DNA of 64,000 nucleotides from Nocardioides daeguensis. Its GTDB lineage: Bacteria; Actinomycetota; Actinomycetes; Propionibacteriales; Nocardioidaceae. Location: positions 266,279 through 330,278 of the forward strand of contig NZ_JAHTKU010000008.1 of the NCBI RefSeq assembly GCF_019192965.1, read 5' to 3'. Both the position numbers and the translations under genes were made by a program. Numbering within the stretch: position 1 is the stretch's first letter; every line of letters starts with the position of its first letter. This document shows positions 54,094-63,067 of this stretch, in pieces. Below the pieces are notes generated by a model. It was not told the origin of the DNA and did not search any database. It saw only the letters and a program-made list of their open reading frames with translations.

Positions 54094-54138
54094 GGTTTCG
54101 AGGCTCGGCCGCGGGCGGCCTCGCACCTCAACCAGCGG
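54094..54138. repeat. Dispersed 45-bp repeat at the 3' end of folA
   Basis: Starts GGTTTCGAGGCTCGG, ends CGCACCTCAACCAGCGG; 43 of 45 bases match 27391-27435. It contains the folA stop codon (54128-54130), so the element sets the end of the DHFR protein. The inner GCCG-CGGG-CGGC can form a hairpin. Confidence 0.85.
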
Positions 54139-54655
54139 CGCCGCCACAGGCGAAGGTCCGCTCCCACCACACGATGGTGAACCCGTCGCGCGGCTCCCGG
54201 CGCACCTCGCGCCAGCGCTGGGGGCTGAACGGGGGGTAGTGCGTGTCCCCCGGCGGCGACAGCGGGATCTCGGAGATGACCTGCTCGTCGGCGTACGGCA
54301 TCGCAGCGGCGTAGACGTGTGCTCCCCCGCCGATCATCACCTGCCGGTCGGCGGGCTGGCCCTCGAGGATCCGGTCGGCGAGCGCGAGCGCGTCGGTGAT
54401 CGAGTGGGCGACCTCGACCCCCTCGGCGGCGTACGACGGGTCGCGGGTCAGCACGACGGTGGTCCGGCCCGGCAACGGGCGGCCGATGCCCTCGTGGGTG
54501 GTCCGGCCCAGCACGAGGACGTGACCCATGGTGGTGGCCTTGAAGTGCGCGAAGTCCTCGGGGATCTTCCACGGGATGTCGGCGTCGGCGCCGATCACGC
54601 CGTTCTCGGCGACGGCGGCCACCATGGTGACCCGCCGCCCTGCGGGAGTGGTCAT
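54128..54655 (-). CDS. folA: Dihydrofolate reductase
   Basis: A 175-residue enzyme reducing dihydrofolate to tetrahydrofolate. Features are VAAVAENGVIGADADIPWKIPEDFAHF with the substrate Asp/Trp region, LVLGRTTHEGIGRPLPGRTT, and VMIGGGAHVYAAAMPYADE. The last residues (CGGAAG) and the stop lie in a copy of the dispersed repeat. It begins 7 bases after thyA, as expected: ThyA makes dihydrofolate and DHFR recycles it. Confidence 0.96.
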   Translation of the reverse strand: MTTPAGRRVTMVAAVAENGVIGADADIPWKIPEDFAHFKATTMGHVLVLGRTTHEGIGRPLPGRTTVVLTRDPSYAAEGVEVAHSITDALALADRILEGQPADRQVMIGGGAHVYAAAMPYADEQVISEIPLSPPGDTHYPPFSPQRWREVRREPRDGFTIVWWERTFACGGAAG

Positions 54656-54662
54656 CGTCGTC

Positions 54663-55457
54663 CTAGACCGCGATCGGGGCCTTGATGGCCGGATACGGGT
54701 CGTAGCCCTCGACGGTGATGTCCTCGAGCTCGAAGGCGTCGATCTCGCTCACCGCGGGGTTGAGGACCAGCGTCGGCAGCGGCCGCGGCTCACGGGTGAG
54801 CTGGAGCCGGGCCTGCTCGAGGTGGTTGGAGTACAGGTGGGCGTCGCCGAGGGTGTGCACGAAGTCGCCGACGCCGAGGCCGCACACCTGGGCGACCATG
54901 TGGGTGAGCAGCGCGTAGGAGGCGATGTTGAACGGCACGCCGAGGAAGACGTCGGCCGAGCGCTGGTAGAGCTGGCAGCTCAGCCGCCCGTCGGCGACGT
55001 AGAACTGGAACAGGCTGTGGCACGGCGGCAGCGCCATGTCGTCGACCTGGCTCGGGTTCCACGCCGAGACGATGTGACGGCGGCTGTCGGGGTTCGCCCG
55101 GATCTGCGCGATCACCTGGGCGAGCTGGTCGATGTGGCCGCCGTCCGGGGTGGGCCACGAACGCCACTGGGCGCCGTACACGGGGCCGAGGTCGCCGTTC
55201 TCGTCGGCCCACTCGTCCCAGATGGTGATGCCGCGCTCCTGCAGCCAGCGCACGTTGGTGTCGCCGCGCAGGAACCACAGCAGCTCGCCGAACACCGACC
55301 GGGTGTGGATCTTCTTGGTCGTGACCACCGGGAAGCCCTCGGCGAGGTCGAAGCGCATCTGGTGGCCGAAGACGCTCAGCGTGCCGGTACCGGTCCGGTC
55401 GCCCTTCTCGGTGCCCTCGTCGAGGATCCGCTGGACGAGGTCGAGGTAGGCGCGCAC
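54663..55457 (-). CDS. thyA: Thymidylate synthase (ThyA)
   Basis: A 264-residue enzyme, exactly the length of E. coli ThyA, converting dUMP to dTMP. Catalytic Cys146 is in [34 protein letters not shown] and the last residues APIAV are conserved. GTG 55457 has TAGCCT 6 bases upstream. No thyX gene is seen in the window. Confidence 0.98.
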   Translation of the reverse strand: MRAYLDLVQRILDEGTEKGDRTGTGTLSVFGHQMRFDLAEGFPVVTTKKIHTRSVFGELLWFLRGDTNVRWLQERGITIWDEWADENGDLGPVYGAQWRSWPTPDGGHIDQLAQVIAQIRANPDSRRHIVSAWNPSQVDDMALPPCHSLFQFYVADGRLSCQLYQRSADVFLGVPFNIASYALLTHMVAQVCGLGVGDFVHTLGDAHLYSNHLEQARLQLTREPRPLPTLVLNPAVSEIDAFELEDITVEGYDPYPAIKAPIAV

Positions 55458-55463
55458 GGCCTC

Positions 55464-55469
55464 AGGCTA
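55464..55469 (-). promoter_or_regulatory. -10 box, leaderless start of thyA
   Basis: TAGCCT on the minus strand, 6 bases before GTG 55457, in the gap after the PhzF-type gene. Confidence 0.6.
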
Positions 55470-55484
55470 GTCGGCGGCCGGTCG

Positions 55485-56327
55485 TCACAGCGCGACCGTC
55501 CCGCGGATCGTCGTGAGGGTGTCGCCGCCGACCCAGATGGTGCCGTCGGCGCCGGTGTCGACGTGGACCCGGCCACGACGGCCGATCACGCTGCCCTGCG
55601 AGGCGACGTACGACGGCGGCAGCACGTCGCCGGCCAACCACTGCCCCAGCGAGGCGTTCAGCGACCCGGTCACCGGGTCCTCCGCGATACCCGCGGCATG
55701 CGGGACGAACGCGCGGACCTCGACCGCGCACTCCGATCCCTCCGGGTAGGGCCCCACGACGCCGACGTCGACCGGCAACCGGTCGACGTCGGGCCTCAGC
55801 GCGAGGACCTGCGCCGCCGACGCGAGCCGGACGCCGACCCAGCCGGGACCGTTGTCGGCCCAGGCGAGGTCGACGACGTCTCCCCAGTCGACGCCCAGCG
55901 CGGCCACGATCTGCTCGGAGAGGTCGACGTCGACCGGGCCGGAGCGGATCAGGTCGGGAGCGGCGAAGGCCAGCCGGCCGCCGTCACGGCGCAGCTCGAC
56001 GAGCCCGACACCGCACTCCTGCACGACGCCCTCGCCGGCCGGGACACCGCCCGCCTCCAGCCAGGCATGGGCCGAGCCGAGGGTGGGGTGCCCCGCGAAG
56101 GGCAGCTCGGTCTCGGTCGTGAAGATCCGGACCCGGTAGTCCGCGGCCGGGTCCGTCGGCGCCAGCAGGAAGGTGGTCTCGCTGAGGTTCGTCCAGCGGG
56201 CGAAGCGCTGCATCTCCTCCGCGCTCATCGCGTCGGCGTCGTGCACCACCGCCAGGGGGTTCCCGAGAAGCGGCCGGTCGGTGAAGACGTCGACCTGGCG
56301 GAAGTCGCGGACGGTGCGCCCGCTCAT
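55485..56327 (-). CDS. PhzF-family isomerase/epimerase-like protein
   Basis: A 280-residue protein of two similar halves. VDVFTDRPLLGNPLAVV is the family start, the catalytic Glu50 lies in TNLSETTFLL, and ELPFAGHPTLGSAHAWL and AEDPVTGSLNASLGQWL are the paired conserved loops. ATG 56327 overlaps the preceding stop; an ATG at 56429 in frame would lie inside the neighbour. Substrate unknown; not evidence for phenazine synthesis. Confidence 0.9.
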   Translation of the reverse strand: MSGRTVRDFRQVDVFTDRPLLGNPLAVVHDADAMSAEEMQRFARWTNLSETTFLLAPTDPAADYRVRIFTTETELPFAGHPTLGSAHAWLEAGGVPAGEGVVQECGVGLVELRRDGGRLAFAAPDLIRSGPVDVDLSEQIVAALGVDWGDVVDLAWADNGPGWVGVRLASAAQVLALRPDVDRLPVDVGVVGPYPEGSECAVEVRAFVPHAAGIAEDPVTGSLNASLGQWLAGDVLPPSYVASQGSVIGRRGRVHVDTGADGTIWVGGDTLTTIRGTVAL

Positions 56328-56593
56328 GCGGACAGCGACATCGGGCCGTAGACCTCGCGGTCCACCTCCAGCAGGGTCACGTGGGTGACCCCGAGATCGG
56401 CCAGCGCCGACCAGGTCTCGCCGATCCACGACTCGGCGTCGCCCTGGCTGGGGAACGCCACGTCGGCGTACGCCTTGGCGTCGGCGTCGCTCAGCGCGAC
56501 CGTCGCGCCGGAGGCGTCCTCGAGACGCCAGTGCCAGGGGTTCTCGGCCGGTGCGGAGGGGCGGTACGGCGCGGGCTGCTCGGGAAGGCTCAT
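56324..56593 (-). CDS. Small conserved actinobacterial protein
   Basis: An 89-residue soluble protein of unknown function. It begins with a Pro-rich stretch (PEQPAPYRPSAP) and has FPSQGDAESWIGETWSALAD and VTHVTLLEVDREVYGPMSL, a pattern I associate with small actinobacterial proteins lacking a name. ATG 56593 starts 2 bases after the gcvT stop and its own stop overlaps the PhzF-type gene in ATGA, so it is cotranslated in this operon. Confidence 0.75.
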   Translation of the reverse strand: MSLPEQPAPYRPSAPAENPWHWRLEDASGATVALSDADAKAYADVAFPSQGDAESWIGETWSALADLGVTHVTLLEVDREVYGPMSLSA

Positions 56594-56595
56594 GG

Positions 56596-57705
56596 TCAGG
56601 ACTCTCGCACGGAGGGCTGGACGAACGGCGGCTTGGTGATCTGGAAGACCTCGGGGCGGCCGCGCACGTCGACCATCACCTCGGCACCGTCGTCGACCAC
56701 GGTCGAGACGAGGGCGAGGGCGATGCCCTTCCTCATGGTCGGCGAGAAGGTGCCGGAGGTGACCTCGCCGAGCGGGACGTCGCGCAGCAGCCGCACGCTC
56801 ATGTGCGGCCGCGGGATCGCGCGCCCGGTGGAGACCAGTCCGACCAGCTTGCGGCGCGGGCCCGCCTCACGCTCGGCGAGCAGCTTGTCGCGGCCCCAGA
56901 ACGCCGGCTTCTTCCAGCCGACCGCCCAGCCGAGGCGGGCCTCGTTGGGGGTGATGTCCGGGGAGATGTCCTGGCCGTGCAGCGGGTAGCCCATCTCCGT
57001 GCGCAGCGTGTCGCGGGCGCCGAGCCCGGCCGGCACGAGGCCGTACGGCTCCCCCGCCGCCATCAGCGCGTCCCACAGCGCCGGGGCGACCGCGGACGGC
57101 GCGATCAGCTCGTAGCCGCGCTCGCCGGTGTAGCCGGTGCGGCACACGACGACGTCGGCACCCTCGAACGGCGCCTCGACGAAGGTCAGGTAGTCGTGGC
57201 CGACCGGGAGGCCGACCCCCGCCACGACCTCGTCGGACCTGGTGCCCTGGACCGCCAGCACGACGTAGTCGCGGTGGTGGTCGACCACCTCGACACCCTC
57301 CGGCGCGGCCTCCGCCAGCCGCCGTCGCACCTCGTCGCTGTTGGCGGCATTCGGGACGACGAGCACGTGGTCGTCGTCGCGGTAGTAGAGGAAGACGTCA
57401 TCGACGATCCCGCCGGTGGCGTCGTCGACGACGAGGCTGTACTGCGCCTGGCCCGGACCGATCCGGTGCAGGTCGTTGGTGAGCGTGGCGTTGAGGAACT
57501 CCACCGCCCCCGGGCCGCGGACCACCAGCTTGCCGAGATGGCTGACGTCGAAGATGCCGACGCCGCCACGGACCGCGGCGTGCTCCTTGACGACGCCGGT
57601 CGGGTACTCCAGCGGCATCAGCCAGCCGCCGAACTCGGAGAACTTGGCGCCCAGCGCCTCGTGCCGGTCGTGCAGGGGCGAGTGGAGAGGAGTCGCTTCC
57701 GCCAT
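56596..57705 (-). CDS. gcvT: Aminomethyltransferase, glycine cleavage T protein
   Basis: A 369-residue folate-dependent enzyme that releases ammonia and transfers the methylene of glycine to tetrahydrofolate. FGGWLMPLEYPTGVVKEHAAVR, GIFDVSHLGKL with the catalytic Asp region, TGYTGERGYELI and the C-terminal barrel are present. No gcvH, gcvP or glycine riboswitch is seen in the window. TAGATT lies 7 bases before ATG 57705, back to back with the pepA promoter. First gene of a minus-strand run with thyA and folA downstream, all using folate. Confidence 0.96.
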   Translation of the reverse strand: MAEATPLHSPLHDRHEALGAKFSEFGGWLMPLEYPTGVVKEHAAVRGGVGIFDVSHLGKLVVRGPGAVEFLNATLTNDLHRIGPGQAQYSLVVDDATGGIVDDVFLYYRDDDHVLVVPNAANSDEVRRRLAEAAPEGVEVVDHHRDYVVLAVQGTRSDEVVAGVGLPVGHDYLTFVEAPFEGADVVVCRTGYTGERGYELIAPSAVAPALWDALMAAGEPYGLVPAGLGARDTLRTEMGYPLHGQDISPDITPNEARLGWAVGWKKPAFWGRDKLLAEREAGPRRKLVGLVSTGRAIPRPHMSVRLLRDVPLGEVTSGTFSPTMRKGIALALVSTVVDDGAEVMVDVRGRPEVFQITKPPFVQPSVRES

Positions 57706-57712
57706 GATCCGG

Positions 57713-57718
57713 AATCTA
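57713..57718 (-). promoter_or_regulatory. -10 box, leaderless start of gcvT
   Basis: TAGATT on the minus strand, 7 bases before ATG 57705, in a divergent spacer of 42 bases. Confidence 0.55.
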
Positions 57719-57735
57719 TTGCATCCGGCGCTCGA

Positions 57736-57741
57736 TATCCT
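57736..57741 (+). promoter_or_regulatory. -10 box, leaderless start of pepA
   Basis: TATCCT, 6 bases before GTG 57748. With the gcvT box at 57713-57718 it makes two divergent promoters 17 bases apart, whose -35 regions must overlap the opposite gene start. Confidence 0.6.
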
Positions 57742-57747
57742 GCGACG

Positions 57748-59283
57748 GTGACGACCTTCGCCCTCCGCACGGCCAGCCCCGCCAAGACCCGCGCCGAAGC
57801 GGTCGTCGTCGGGGTGCTGCCCGACGGCACACTGGCGCCAGGGGCCGAGGACGTGGCCGCGGCGTACGGGCGCAAGCTGGCCGGCCTGCTCGCCACCGTG
57901 GGCGTCAAGGGCGCGCCCGGCGAGGTCGCCAAGATCCCCACCGGCGGCACCATCACCTCCCCCCTGCTGGTGCTGGTCGGCCTCGGTGCGCAGGCCGACG
58001 CCGCGTCGGTCCGCCGAGCCGCCGGCAACGCCGCACGCGCCGTCACCAACGCCGCGTCGGTCGCGCTGGCCCTGCCCGCCGACACGCCGGAGCTGGTCCG
58101 CGCGGTCGTCGAGGGCTACCGGCTCGGCGGGTACGCCTTCACGACCTACAAGAGCAAGCCGAGCACGCCGACCACGCCGGCCGAGGTGGTCGTGCTGACG
58201 CCGGCCGCCCGCCGTACCGAGGTCGTGGCGGCCGTCGAGCCGGCCCAGGTGCTGGTGGACGCCGTCGTCGCCGCCCGCGACTGGGTGAACACGCCGCCCG
58301 GCGACCTGACGCCGCCGGCCTTCGCCGACGCGATCGCCGGCGCCGTGAAGGCGACCAACAAGGGGCTCGCCAAGGGCGCCACCAAGGTCAAGGTCGAGGT
58401 GCTCGACGAGACCCGGCTCGCCGAGCTCGGCTGCGGCGGCCTGCTGGCCGTCGGCGCCGGGTCGGCCGCTCCCCCGCGCCTGGTCGAGCTGAGCTACGCC
58501 CCCAAGGGCGCGGTCGCCCACGTCGCCCTGGTCGGCAAGGGCATCACCTTCGACTCCGGCGGCCTGTGGATCAAGCCGGCCGCCAGCATGGCCACGATGA
58601 AGGAGGACATGGCGGGCGCCGCCGCCGTCGTCCAGGCCACCCTCGCCGCGGCCCGCCTGGGCCTGCCGATCCGGGTCTCCGCGTACGCCGCGCTCGCCGA
58701 GAACATGGTCGGCGAGGCGTCGATGCGGCCCGGCGACGTGCTCACGACGTACGACGGCACCACCGTCGAGGTCTCCAACACCGACGCCGAGGGCCGGCTC
58801 GTCCTCGCCGACGCCCTCGGCCGCGCGGTCGCGGCCGAGCCCGACACCGTCCTCGACGTCGCCACCCTCACCGGGCACATCGTGATGGCGCTCGGCGAGA
58901 AGATGGCCGGCGTCATGGGCGACGACGACGTCGTCGCAGCCGTGCTCGCCGCCGGCGCCGCAGCAGGCGAGGACGGCTGGCCGATGCCGATCCCGGAGTT
59001 CATGGACGAGCGGATCCACAGCTCGACGATCGCCGATCTCGCGCAGTACGACGGCATCCGCTGGGGCGGCGGCCTGTTCGCGGCAGCGTTCCTGCGGGAG
59101 TTCACCGGCGGCCTGCCCTGGGCCCATCTCGACATCGCCGGTCCGACGTTCAACAAGGGCGGCCCGGCCGGGCACCTCACCGCCGGCGCGACCGGCTACG
59201 GCGTCGCGACCCTGCTGGAGTACCTCAGGAGTCGCGCGACTGCTGGCCCCGCTGCTGCTCCCGCTGCTTCTGCGCCTGCCTGA
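57748..59283 (+). CDS. pepA: Leucyl aminopeptidase (M17)
   Basis: A 511-residue cytosolic metallo-aminopeptidase. Metal and active-site motifs are VGKGITFDSGGLWIKP, MKEDMAGAAAV and the family signature NTDAEGRLVLAD. The N-terminal macro-like domain occupies about 1-170. GTG 57748 (MTTFALRTAS) is used; upstream in-frame codons lie within gcvT antisense. The last 20 codons (Ala/Pro-rich) overlap the convergent small gene by 59 bases, so its real family end may be near LLEYLRSR. Confidence 0.95.
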   Translation: MTTFALRTASPAKTRAEAVVVGVLPDGTLAPGAEDVAAAYGRKLAGLLATVGVKGAPGEVAKIPTGGTITSPLLVLVGLGAQADAASVRRAAGNAARAVTNAASVALALPADTPELVRAVVEGYRLGGYAFTTYKSKPSTPTTPAEVVVLTPAARRTEVVAAVEPAQVLVDAVVAARDWVNTPPGDLTPPAFADAIAGAVKATNKGLAKGATKVKVEVLDETRLAELGCGGLLAVGAGSAAPPRLVELSYAPKGAVAHVALVGKGITFDSGGLWIKPAASMATMKEDMAGAAAVVQATLAAARLGLPIRVSAYAALAENMVGEASMRPGDVLTTYDGTTVEVSNTDAEGRLVLADALGRAVAAEPDTVLDVATLTGHIVMALGEKMAGVMGDDDVVAAVLAAGAAAGEDGWPMPIPEFMDERIHSSTIADLAQYDGIRWGGGLFAAAFLREFTGGLPWAHLDIAGPTFNKGGPAGHLTAGATGYGVATLLEYLRSRATAGPAAAPAASAPA

Positions 59284-59629
59284 CCCGGGAGTTGTAGTCG
59301 CGCATCCGCTGCGGGATGCCGACCACCGCGGCGTCGTACGACGGCACCTGGTGGCGGTTGCAGAAGTCGTGGGCCCAACCGATCGACGGCACCCGGCGCC
59401 GGGTCCACTCACCGTCGTGGGCGACGAGCAGCAAGGTGACCTCGCTGACCGCCGTCCGGGGCTCGACGAATCCCTCGACCCCACGGCGCGCCTGGAGCCA
59501 GGTCTGCAGGTGATCCTCGTCGGCGCGGTCAGCCGCGCGGACGCGCGTCGAACCGGTACGCGCGGCGTCCCGTGCCGGGTTACTCATGCGTACCTTCGCG
59601 CGCCCGCGGAACCGGTCGAACAAACCCAT
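59225..59629 (-). CDS. Conserved actinobacterial protein of unknown function
   Basis: A 134-residue basic protein. [13 protein letters not shown], then [26 protein letters not shown] and [21 protein letters not shown] recognise the WTRRRV/QRMRDY pattern from uncharacterised actinobacterial proteins, but no function. The C-terminal Gln/Arg-rich helix may be a coiled coil. ATG 59629 is chosen; ATG 59587 (MSNPARD) is the alternative. Its 3' end overlaps pepA. Confidence 0.75.
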   Translation of the reverse strand: MGLFDRFRGRAKVRMSNPARDAARTGSTRVRAADRADEDHLQTWLQARRGVEGFVEPRTAVSEVTLLLVAHDGEWTRRRVPSIGWAHDFCNRHQVPSYDAAVVGIPQRMRDYNSRVRQAQKQREQQRGQQSRDS

Positions 59630-59699
59630 GGTTCCAGTTTGCCCGAACCGTGGGTGGGCTGTTGCGAGTTGGCTCCGTCGTGGTGCAAGGATGAGACCC

Positions 59700-61490
59700 A
59701 TGGCGACCGAAGTCACTCTCCCCGCGCTCGGTGAGTCCGTCACCGAAGGCACCGTCACCCGCTGGCTCAAGCAGGTCGGCGACCAGATCGCGATCGACGA
59801 GCCCCTGCTCGAGGTCAGCACCGACAAGGTGGACACGGAGATCCCGTCTCCCGTCGCCGGCACGCTGGTCGAGATCCGCGCGAACGAGGACGACACGGTC
59901 GAGGTCGGCGCGGTGCTGGCCGTCGTCGGGGAGGCCGGCGAGGCGCCGGCCGCGGCCCCCGCCGCCGCCGCTCCTGCTGACGAGACTCCCATCGCCGCTC
60001 CCGCCGAGCCGGCTCCTGCCGCCGCGGCTCCGAGCGCCCCTGCACCGGTCGAGGAGGCGCCCACTCCTGCCCCGGCCGCTCCCGCTGCCTCCGGTGGTGC
60101 CGCCGACGGCACCGCGGTCACCCTGCCGGCCCTGGGCGAGTCGGTCACCGAGGGCACCGTCACCCGCTGGCTCAAGCAGGTCGGTGACGCCGTCGCCGTC
60201 GACGAGCCGCTGCTCGAGGTCTCCACCGACAAGGTCGACACCGAGATCCCGTCGCCGGTCGCCGGCACGCTGCTCGAGATCAAGGCCGCCGAGGACGAGA
60301 CCGTCGAGGTCGGCGCCGAGCTCGCCATCATCGGCTCGGGTGCGCCGGCCGCCGCGGCTCCCGCTCCGGCCGCTCCCGCTCCAGCGGCCGAGGCTCCGGC
60401 GCCCGCCGCTCCGGCCGTCCCCGCTGCTGCTGCCCCGGCACCGGCTGCCCCTGCTGCCCCGGCGCCCGCTCCGGCTGCGCCCGCTCCGGCCGCCCCCGCT
60501 CCGGCCGCCCCCGCTCCGGCCGCTCCCGCTCCGGCGGCTCCCGCTCCGGCTGCGCCCGCGCACACGACCGACGCGACCGAGGGCCCCGGCTACGTGACCC
60601 CGCTGGTCCGCAAGCTCGCGGCCCAGCACGGCGTCGACCTCGGCCAGGTCACCGGCTCGGGCGTGGGTGGCCGCATCCGCAAGCAGGACGTCCTCGACGC
60701 CGCCGCGTCGAAGGCGCCCGCGGTCGCCACGCCGGCTCCGGCTGCCGCCCCCGCGGCCGCCGCGCCCACCCCGTCGCCGCTGCGCGGTCAGACGGTCAAG
60801 GTCAGCCGGCTGCGCAAGATCATCGCCGAGCGGATGGTGGAGTCGCTGCACGTCTCCGCCCAGCTCACCCAGGTGGTCGAGATCGACGTCACCAACATCG
60901 CCCGGCTGCGCGAGAGCGTGAAGGCCGAGTTCCTGGCGCGCGAGGGCGTCAAGCTCACCTACCTGCCGTTCTTCACCAAGGCGGCGATCGACACCCTCAA
61001 GCACCACCCGGTGCTCAACGCCAACCTCGACCTCGAGAAGGGCGAGATCACCTACTACGACCGCGAGAACGTCGCGTTCGCCGTCGACACCGACAAGGGT
61101 CTGCTGACCCCGGTCGTCAAGGACGCGGGCGACCTGTCGGTCTCCGGCCTGGCGAAGAAGATCGCCGACGTCGCCGAGCGGACCCGGACCAACAAGATCG
61201 GTCCCGACGAGCTCTCCGGCGGCACCTTCACCATCACCAACCTCGGCAGCTTCGGCGCGCTGTGGGACACCCCGATCATCAACCAGCCGCAGGTCGCCGT
61301 CCTCGGCCCGGGTGCCGTGGTCAAGCGTCCCGTGGTGATCGACGACGAGGACCTCGGCGAGACCATCGCGGTGCGCCACATGGTCTACTTCGCGCTCACC
61401 TACGACCACCGCGTGGTCGACGGCGCCGACGCGGGCCGCTTCCTGCGCGACCTCAAGAAGCGTCTCGAGTCCGGCCAGTTCGAGGTCTGA
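59700..61490 (+). CDS. sucB: 2-oxoacid dehydrogenase E2 (dihydrolipoamide acyltransferase), SucB/DlaT type
   Basis: A 596-residue core enzyme of the 2-oxoglutarate and/or pyruvate dehydrogenase complex. Two lipoyl domains carry the lipoylated lysines Lys43 and Lys178 in identical [10 protein letters not shown] settings; an Ala/Pro linker follows; a peripheral-subunit binding domain lies at about 298-335 ([20 protein letters not shown]); then the catalytic domain with [16 protein letters not shown] (His about 570). In actinobacteria such an E2 often serves both complexes. The lpd gene that sometimes precedes it is absent. The downstream lipB and lipA make its cofactor. Confidence 0.95.
   Translation: MATEVTLPALGESVTEGTVTRWLKQVGDQIAIDEPLLEVSTDKVDTEIPSPVAGTLVEIRANEDDTVEVGAVLAVVGEAGEAPAAAPAAAAPADETPIAAPAEPAPAAAAPSAPAPVEEAPTPAPAAPAASGGAADGTAVTLPALGESVTEGTVTRWLKQVGDAVAVDEPLLEVSTDKVDTEIPSPVAGTLLEIKAAEDETVEVGAELAIIGSGAPAAAAPAPAAPAPAAEAPAPAAPAVPAAAAPAPAAPAAPAPAPAAPAPAAPAPAAPAPAAPAPAAPAPAAPAHTTDATEGPGYVTPLVRKLAAQHGVDLGQVTGSGVGGRIRKQDVLDAAASKAPAVATPAPAAAPAAAAPTPSPLRGQTVKVSRLRKIIAERMVESLHVSAQLTQVVEIDVTNIARLRESVKAEFLAREGVKLTYLPFFTKAAIDTLKHHPVLNANLDLEKGEITYYDRENVAFAVDTDKGLLTPVVKDAGDLSVSGLAKKIADVAERTRTNKIGPDELSGGTFTITNLGSFGALWDTPIINQPQVAVLGPGAVVKRPVVIDDEDLGETIAVRHMVYFALTYDHRVVDGADAGRFLRDLKKRLESGQFEV
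60468..60557 (+). repeat. Six 15-bp tandem units in the E2 linker
   Basis: Units of the type GCTCCGGCCGCCCCC, six in a row with third-position and minor changes, encode repeated Ala-Pro-Ala-Ala-Pro. The number of units is likely to vary between strains by slippage. Confidence 0.8.
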
Positions 61491-61504
61491 GGCCGGAGGC
61501 AGCC

Positions 61505-62425
61505 ATGCATGTCGTGGTCGCCGGCTCGTCCGGCTTCCTCGGCCGCCAGCTCGTCACCGAGCTGCGCGGCCGGGGCCACGACGTCACCTGCCTGGTCCGT
61601 CGTGACCCGTCGCCCGGGCAAGACTCCCGGGAGTCCCGCTGGGACCCGCAGGGCGGCGTCGTCGACTCCGGCCTGGTCCAGGGCGCCGACGTCGTCGTCA
61701 ACCTCGCCGGCTCACCGCTGATCGGCAACCCCCACTCGACGAAGTGGGCGCGCGAGGTCCTCACCAGCCGCCGCGCCACCACCCGCCTGCTCGCCACCAC
61801 GATCGCTGCGGCCGCGAGCCCGCCAGCGCTGGTCAACGCCTCCGGCGTCAGCTGGTACGGCGACCACGGGTCCGCCGAGCTGACCGAGGCGTCCGACACC
61901 CGCGGCCACGCGCTGCTCACCCGGGTGGCCCGCGAGTGGGAGGAGGCCGCCCAGCCCGCGAGCGGGGCCGGCGCGCGCGTCGTGCTGCTGCGCACCGCAC
62001 CTGTCCAGGACCGGCGCAACGCCCCGCTGCGCCAGCAGCGCCTTCAGTTCCTCGCCGGTCTCGGCGGACGCCTGGGCAACGGTCGTCAGTACTACCCCCT
62101 CATCTCGCTGCGTGACTGGGTCGGCGCGGCAGCGTTCCTCGTCGAGCACCCGACCGCGTCGGGTCCGGTCAACCTGTGCGCGCCCAACACCCCGACCAAC
62201 GCCGAGTTCACCCGCACGCTGGCGCGGCTGGTCCACCGCCCGGCGGTCCTGCCGGCGCCCGCGGCCGCGATCCGGCTGGCTGCCGGCCCGATGGCCGACG
62301 AGGTGCTGGGCTCGCTCAACCTGCGTCCGGCGGCCCTGCTCGACCTGGGCTACGGCTTCGCCGACCCCGACGTGGCATCCGTGCTGGCGACCGGGCTCCG
62401 CGGCGGTCCCGAGGCTCACGCCTAG
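61505..62425 (+). CDS. TIGR01777-family NAD-dependent epimerase-like protein
   Basis: A 306-residue Rossmann-fold SDR protein. The nucleotide loop is VVAGSSGFLGRQL, followed by VVNLAGSPL, NASGVSWYGDHG with the Tyr, and a DUF1731-type C-terminal helix pair (MADEVLGSLNLRPAALLDLGY). GGAGG lies 6 bases before ATG 61505. This family sits between dlaT and lipB in mycobacteria too, so some link with lipoyl metabolism or its complexes is plausible, but function is unknown. Confidence 0.9.
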   Translation: MHVVVAGSSGFLGRQLVTELRGRGHDVTCLVRRDPSPGQDSRESRWDPQGGVVDSGLVQGADVVVNLAGSPLIGNPHSTKWAREVLTSRRATTRLLATTIAAAASPPALVNASGVSWYGDHGSAELTEASDTRGHALLTRVAREWEEAAQPASGAGARVVLLRTAPVQDRRNAPLRQQRLQFLAGLGGRLGNGRQYYPLISLRDWVGAAAFLVEHPTASGPVNLCAPNTPTNAEFTRTLARLVHRPAVLPAPAAAIRLAAGPMADEVLGSLNLRPAALLDLGYGFADPDVASVLATGLRGGPEAHA

Positions 62426-62438
62426 CAGACCGCTCGAC

Positions 62439-62996
62439 TCAACGAGCGGTGGCGGAGGCGAGCAGCCAGCGACCGCCCGACCGGGTGAAGACCAGTCGTC
62501 GGGTCGACGGCCCGTCGCGCGGCAGCGCCACCCGCTCCCCCGACCTCGGCCGGACACCGACCGCGCCGGCGAGCCGATCGGTCACCACGAGCACGATCCT
62601 GCGCTCGGTCCGCCGGCGCAGCTCGACGCCCAGCACCTGCATCGCCATCCCCTCGACCCGCAGGCCCCGCCGCAACCAGGCCCGCAGCATCCGGACGTCC
62701 TGCTCCCCCGCAGCCGATCCGGGCAGGTAGAGCGCCCGCAGCCCCGGCACGTCGCCGTCGGCCCAGGCTCGCGCACGGGAGCGGTCCCAGTCGCGGAGCA
62801 CGGCCAGCGAGCCCACGGCCCGGGCCACGTCGACCCGCCCGGCGGAGGGAGCGACGACGACGTGGGGGCCGGCGGCCGGCGTACGCGTCGACGGCGGGGA
62901 GGCTCCGCGCAGCACGAGGCCGAGCACCACCGCGACCACCGTGAGGACGACGGCGGCGGTCCCGAGAAGGACGGCCCGCGGGCCCGAGATCCGCAT
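62439..62996 (-). CDS. Membrane-anchored protein of unknown function
   Basis: A 185-residue protein with an N-terminal signal anchor (about 8-29, LLGTAAVVLTVVAVVLGLVL) and an extracytoplasmic Arg-rich domain with WDRSRARAWADGD, VRMLRAWLRRGLRVEG and a C-terminal GGRWLLASAT strand. It resembles small actinobacterial exported proteins with an NTF2/SnoaL-like look, but I cannot name the family. Divergent from lipB; no obvious tie to lipoylation. Confidence 0.7.
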   Translation of the reverse strand: MRISGPRAVLLGTAAVVLTVVAVVLGLVLRGASPPSTRTPAAGPHVVVAPSAGRVDVARAVGSLAVLRDWDRSRARAWADGDVPGLRALYLPGSAAGEQDVRMLRAWLRRGLRVEGMAMQVLGVELRRRTERRIVLVVTDRLAGAVGVRPRSGERVALPRDGPSTRRLVFTRSGGRWLLASATAR

Positions 62997-63054
62997 GGGA
63001 CGATCCTGGACCCGACCCCCGACAGGTGCGTCCGTTCATCCACAGGCGCCGGAG

Positions 63055-63060
63055 TAGGCT
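63055..63060 (+). promoter_or_regulatory. -10 box, leaderless start of lipB
   Basis: TAGGCT, 7 bases before GTG 63068. Confidence 0.6.
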
Positions 63061-63067
63061 CGACGTC

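Noticed and set aside
57706..57747. Glycine riboswitch before gcvT
   Set aside because: The spacer is only 42 bases and the gcvT -10 box is 7 bases before the start, leaving no leader RNA.
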